Source: JAVEVH01 sp034005145 (GTDB lineage: Bacteria; Patescibacteriota; Dojkabacteria; SC72). From it: a stretch of DNA of 5,812 nt. Under the pieces are notes generated by a model. It ran no database searches, was not told the origin of the DNA, and worked only from the letters and a program-made list of their open reading frames with translations. The DNA lies in contig JAVEVH010000045.1 in the NCBI GenBank assembly GCA_034005145.1, forward strand, positions 1 through 5,812. The letters run 5' to 3'. The translations under genes and the position numbers were made by a program. Below, in pieces: positions 5,737 through 5,812 of the stretch (its first letter is position 1; the number at the start of each line of letters is the position of its first letter).

Positions 5737-5811
5737 GCCGCTATCGTCTAACGGTTAGGACACATGATTCTCAATCATGTAATCGGGGTTCGATTCCCCG
5801 TAGCGGTACCA
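5737..5811 (+). tRNA. tRNA-Glu (anticodon CUC), CCA encoded
   Basis: A complete cloverleaf can be folded by eye. The acceptor stem is GCCGCTA (5737-5743) with TAGCGGT (5801-5807), the first pair being G-U. The D stem is GTCT/GGAC around AACGGTTA. The anticodon stem is CATGA/TCATG with loop TTCTCAA, giving anticodon CTC at 5770-5772, which reads GAG. The variable loop is four bases, TAAT. The T stem is CGGGG/CCCCG with loop TTCGATT. A73 is followed by an encoded CCA (5809-5811). The D-arm string TCGTCTAACGGTTAGGACAC is typical of tRNA-Glu. No terminator can be seen because the window stops one base later, so further tRNAs may follow. Confidence 0.97.
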
Positions 5812-5812
5812 T

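Noticed and set aside
1..5812. A defence system, CRISPR array, mobile element or toxin-antitoxin pair
   Set aside because: No spaced repeats, transposase, integrase, nuclease-helicase sets or small paired genes were seen. The content is housekeeping genes plus one envelope unit.

Overview
The window is AT-rich bacterial DNA using the standard stop codons (TAA and TGA both end genes here), with arginine mostly AGA/AGG. A small streamlined genome of the Candidate Phyla Radiation (Patescibacteria) is my best guess. The reasons are the CAP-domain envelope protein with the N-terminal block FIPSKENSYKP, the archaeal-style rather than bacterial-style UMP kinase, and the rarity of Shine-Dalgarno sites. 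The assignment is an inference and no deeper rank is supported.

Layout from left to right. (1) The 3' ~455 codons of RNase Y (rny), whose start lies outside the window, ending in a strong intrinsic terminator. (2) A ~355-base AT-rich non-coding stretch that ends in a promoter and a foldable leader for an HU-type nucleoid protein. The HU gene has the only textbook Shine-Dalgarno site in the window and its own strong terminator. (3) A promoter followed by three same-strand genes: a secreted or membrane-anchored CAP/SCP protein with Ig-like spacers, a multi-pass membrane protein of unknown function, and an amino-acid-kinase-family protein most like archaeal UMP kinase. The last two overlap by ATGA. 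(4) greA on the minus strand, converging on the kinase with only 4 bases between the stop codons. (5) Back-to-back promoters for greA (minus) and for a tRNA-Glu(CUC) gene (plus), which ends one base before the window edge.

Functionally the window is mostly housekeeping: mRNA turnover (RNase Y), nucleoid structure (HU), transcription elongation (GreA), pyrimidine nucleotide supply (UMP kinase) and translation (tRNA-Glu). The one envelope-related unit is the CAP protein plus membrane protein, co-transcribed with the kinase. I found no CRISPR array, insertion sequence, phage gene, toxin-antitoxin pair or defence cassette. The points worth a second look are the three-gene CAP/membrane/kinase unit, the folded HU leader, the unexplained AT-rich gap, the hairpin spanning the convergent stop codons, and the start-site conflict at the CAP gene.
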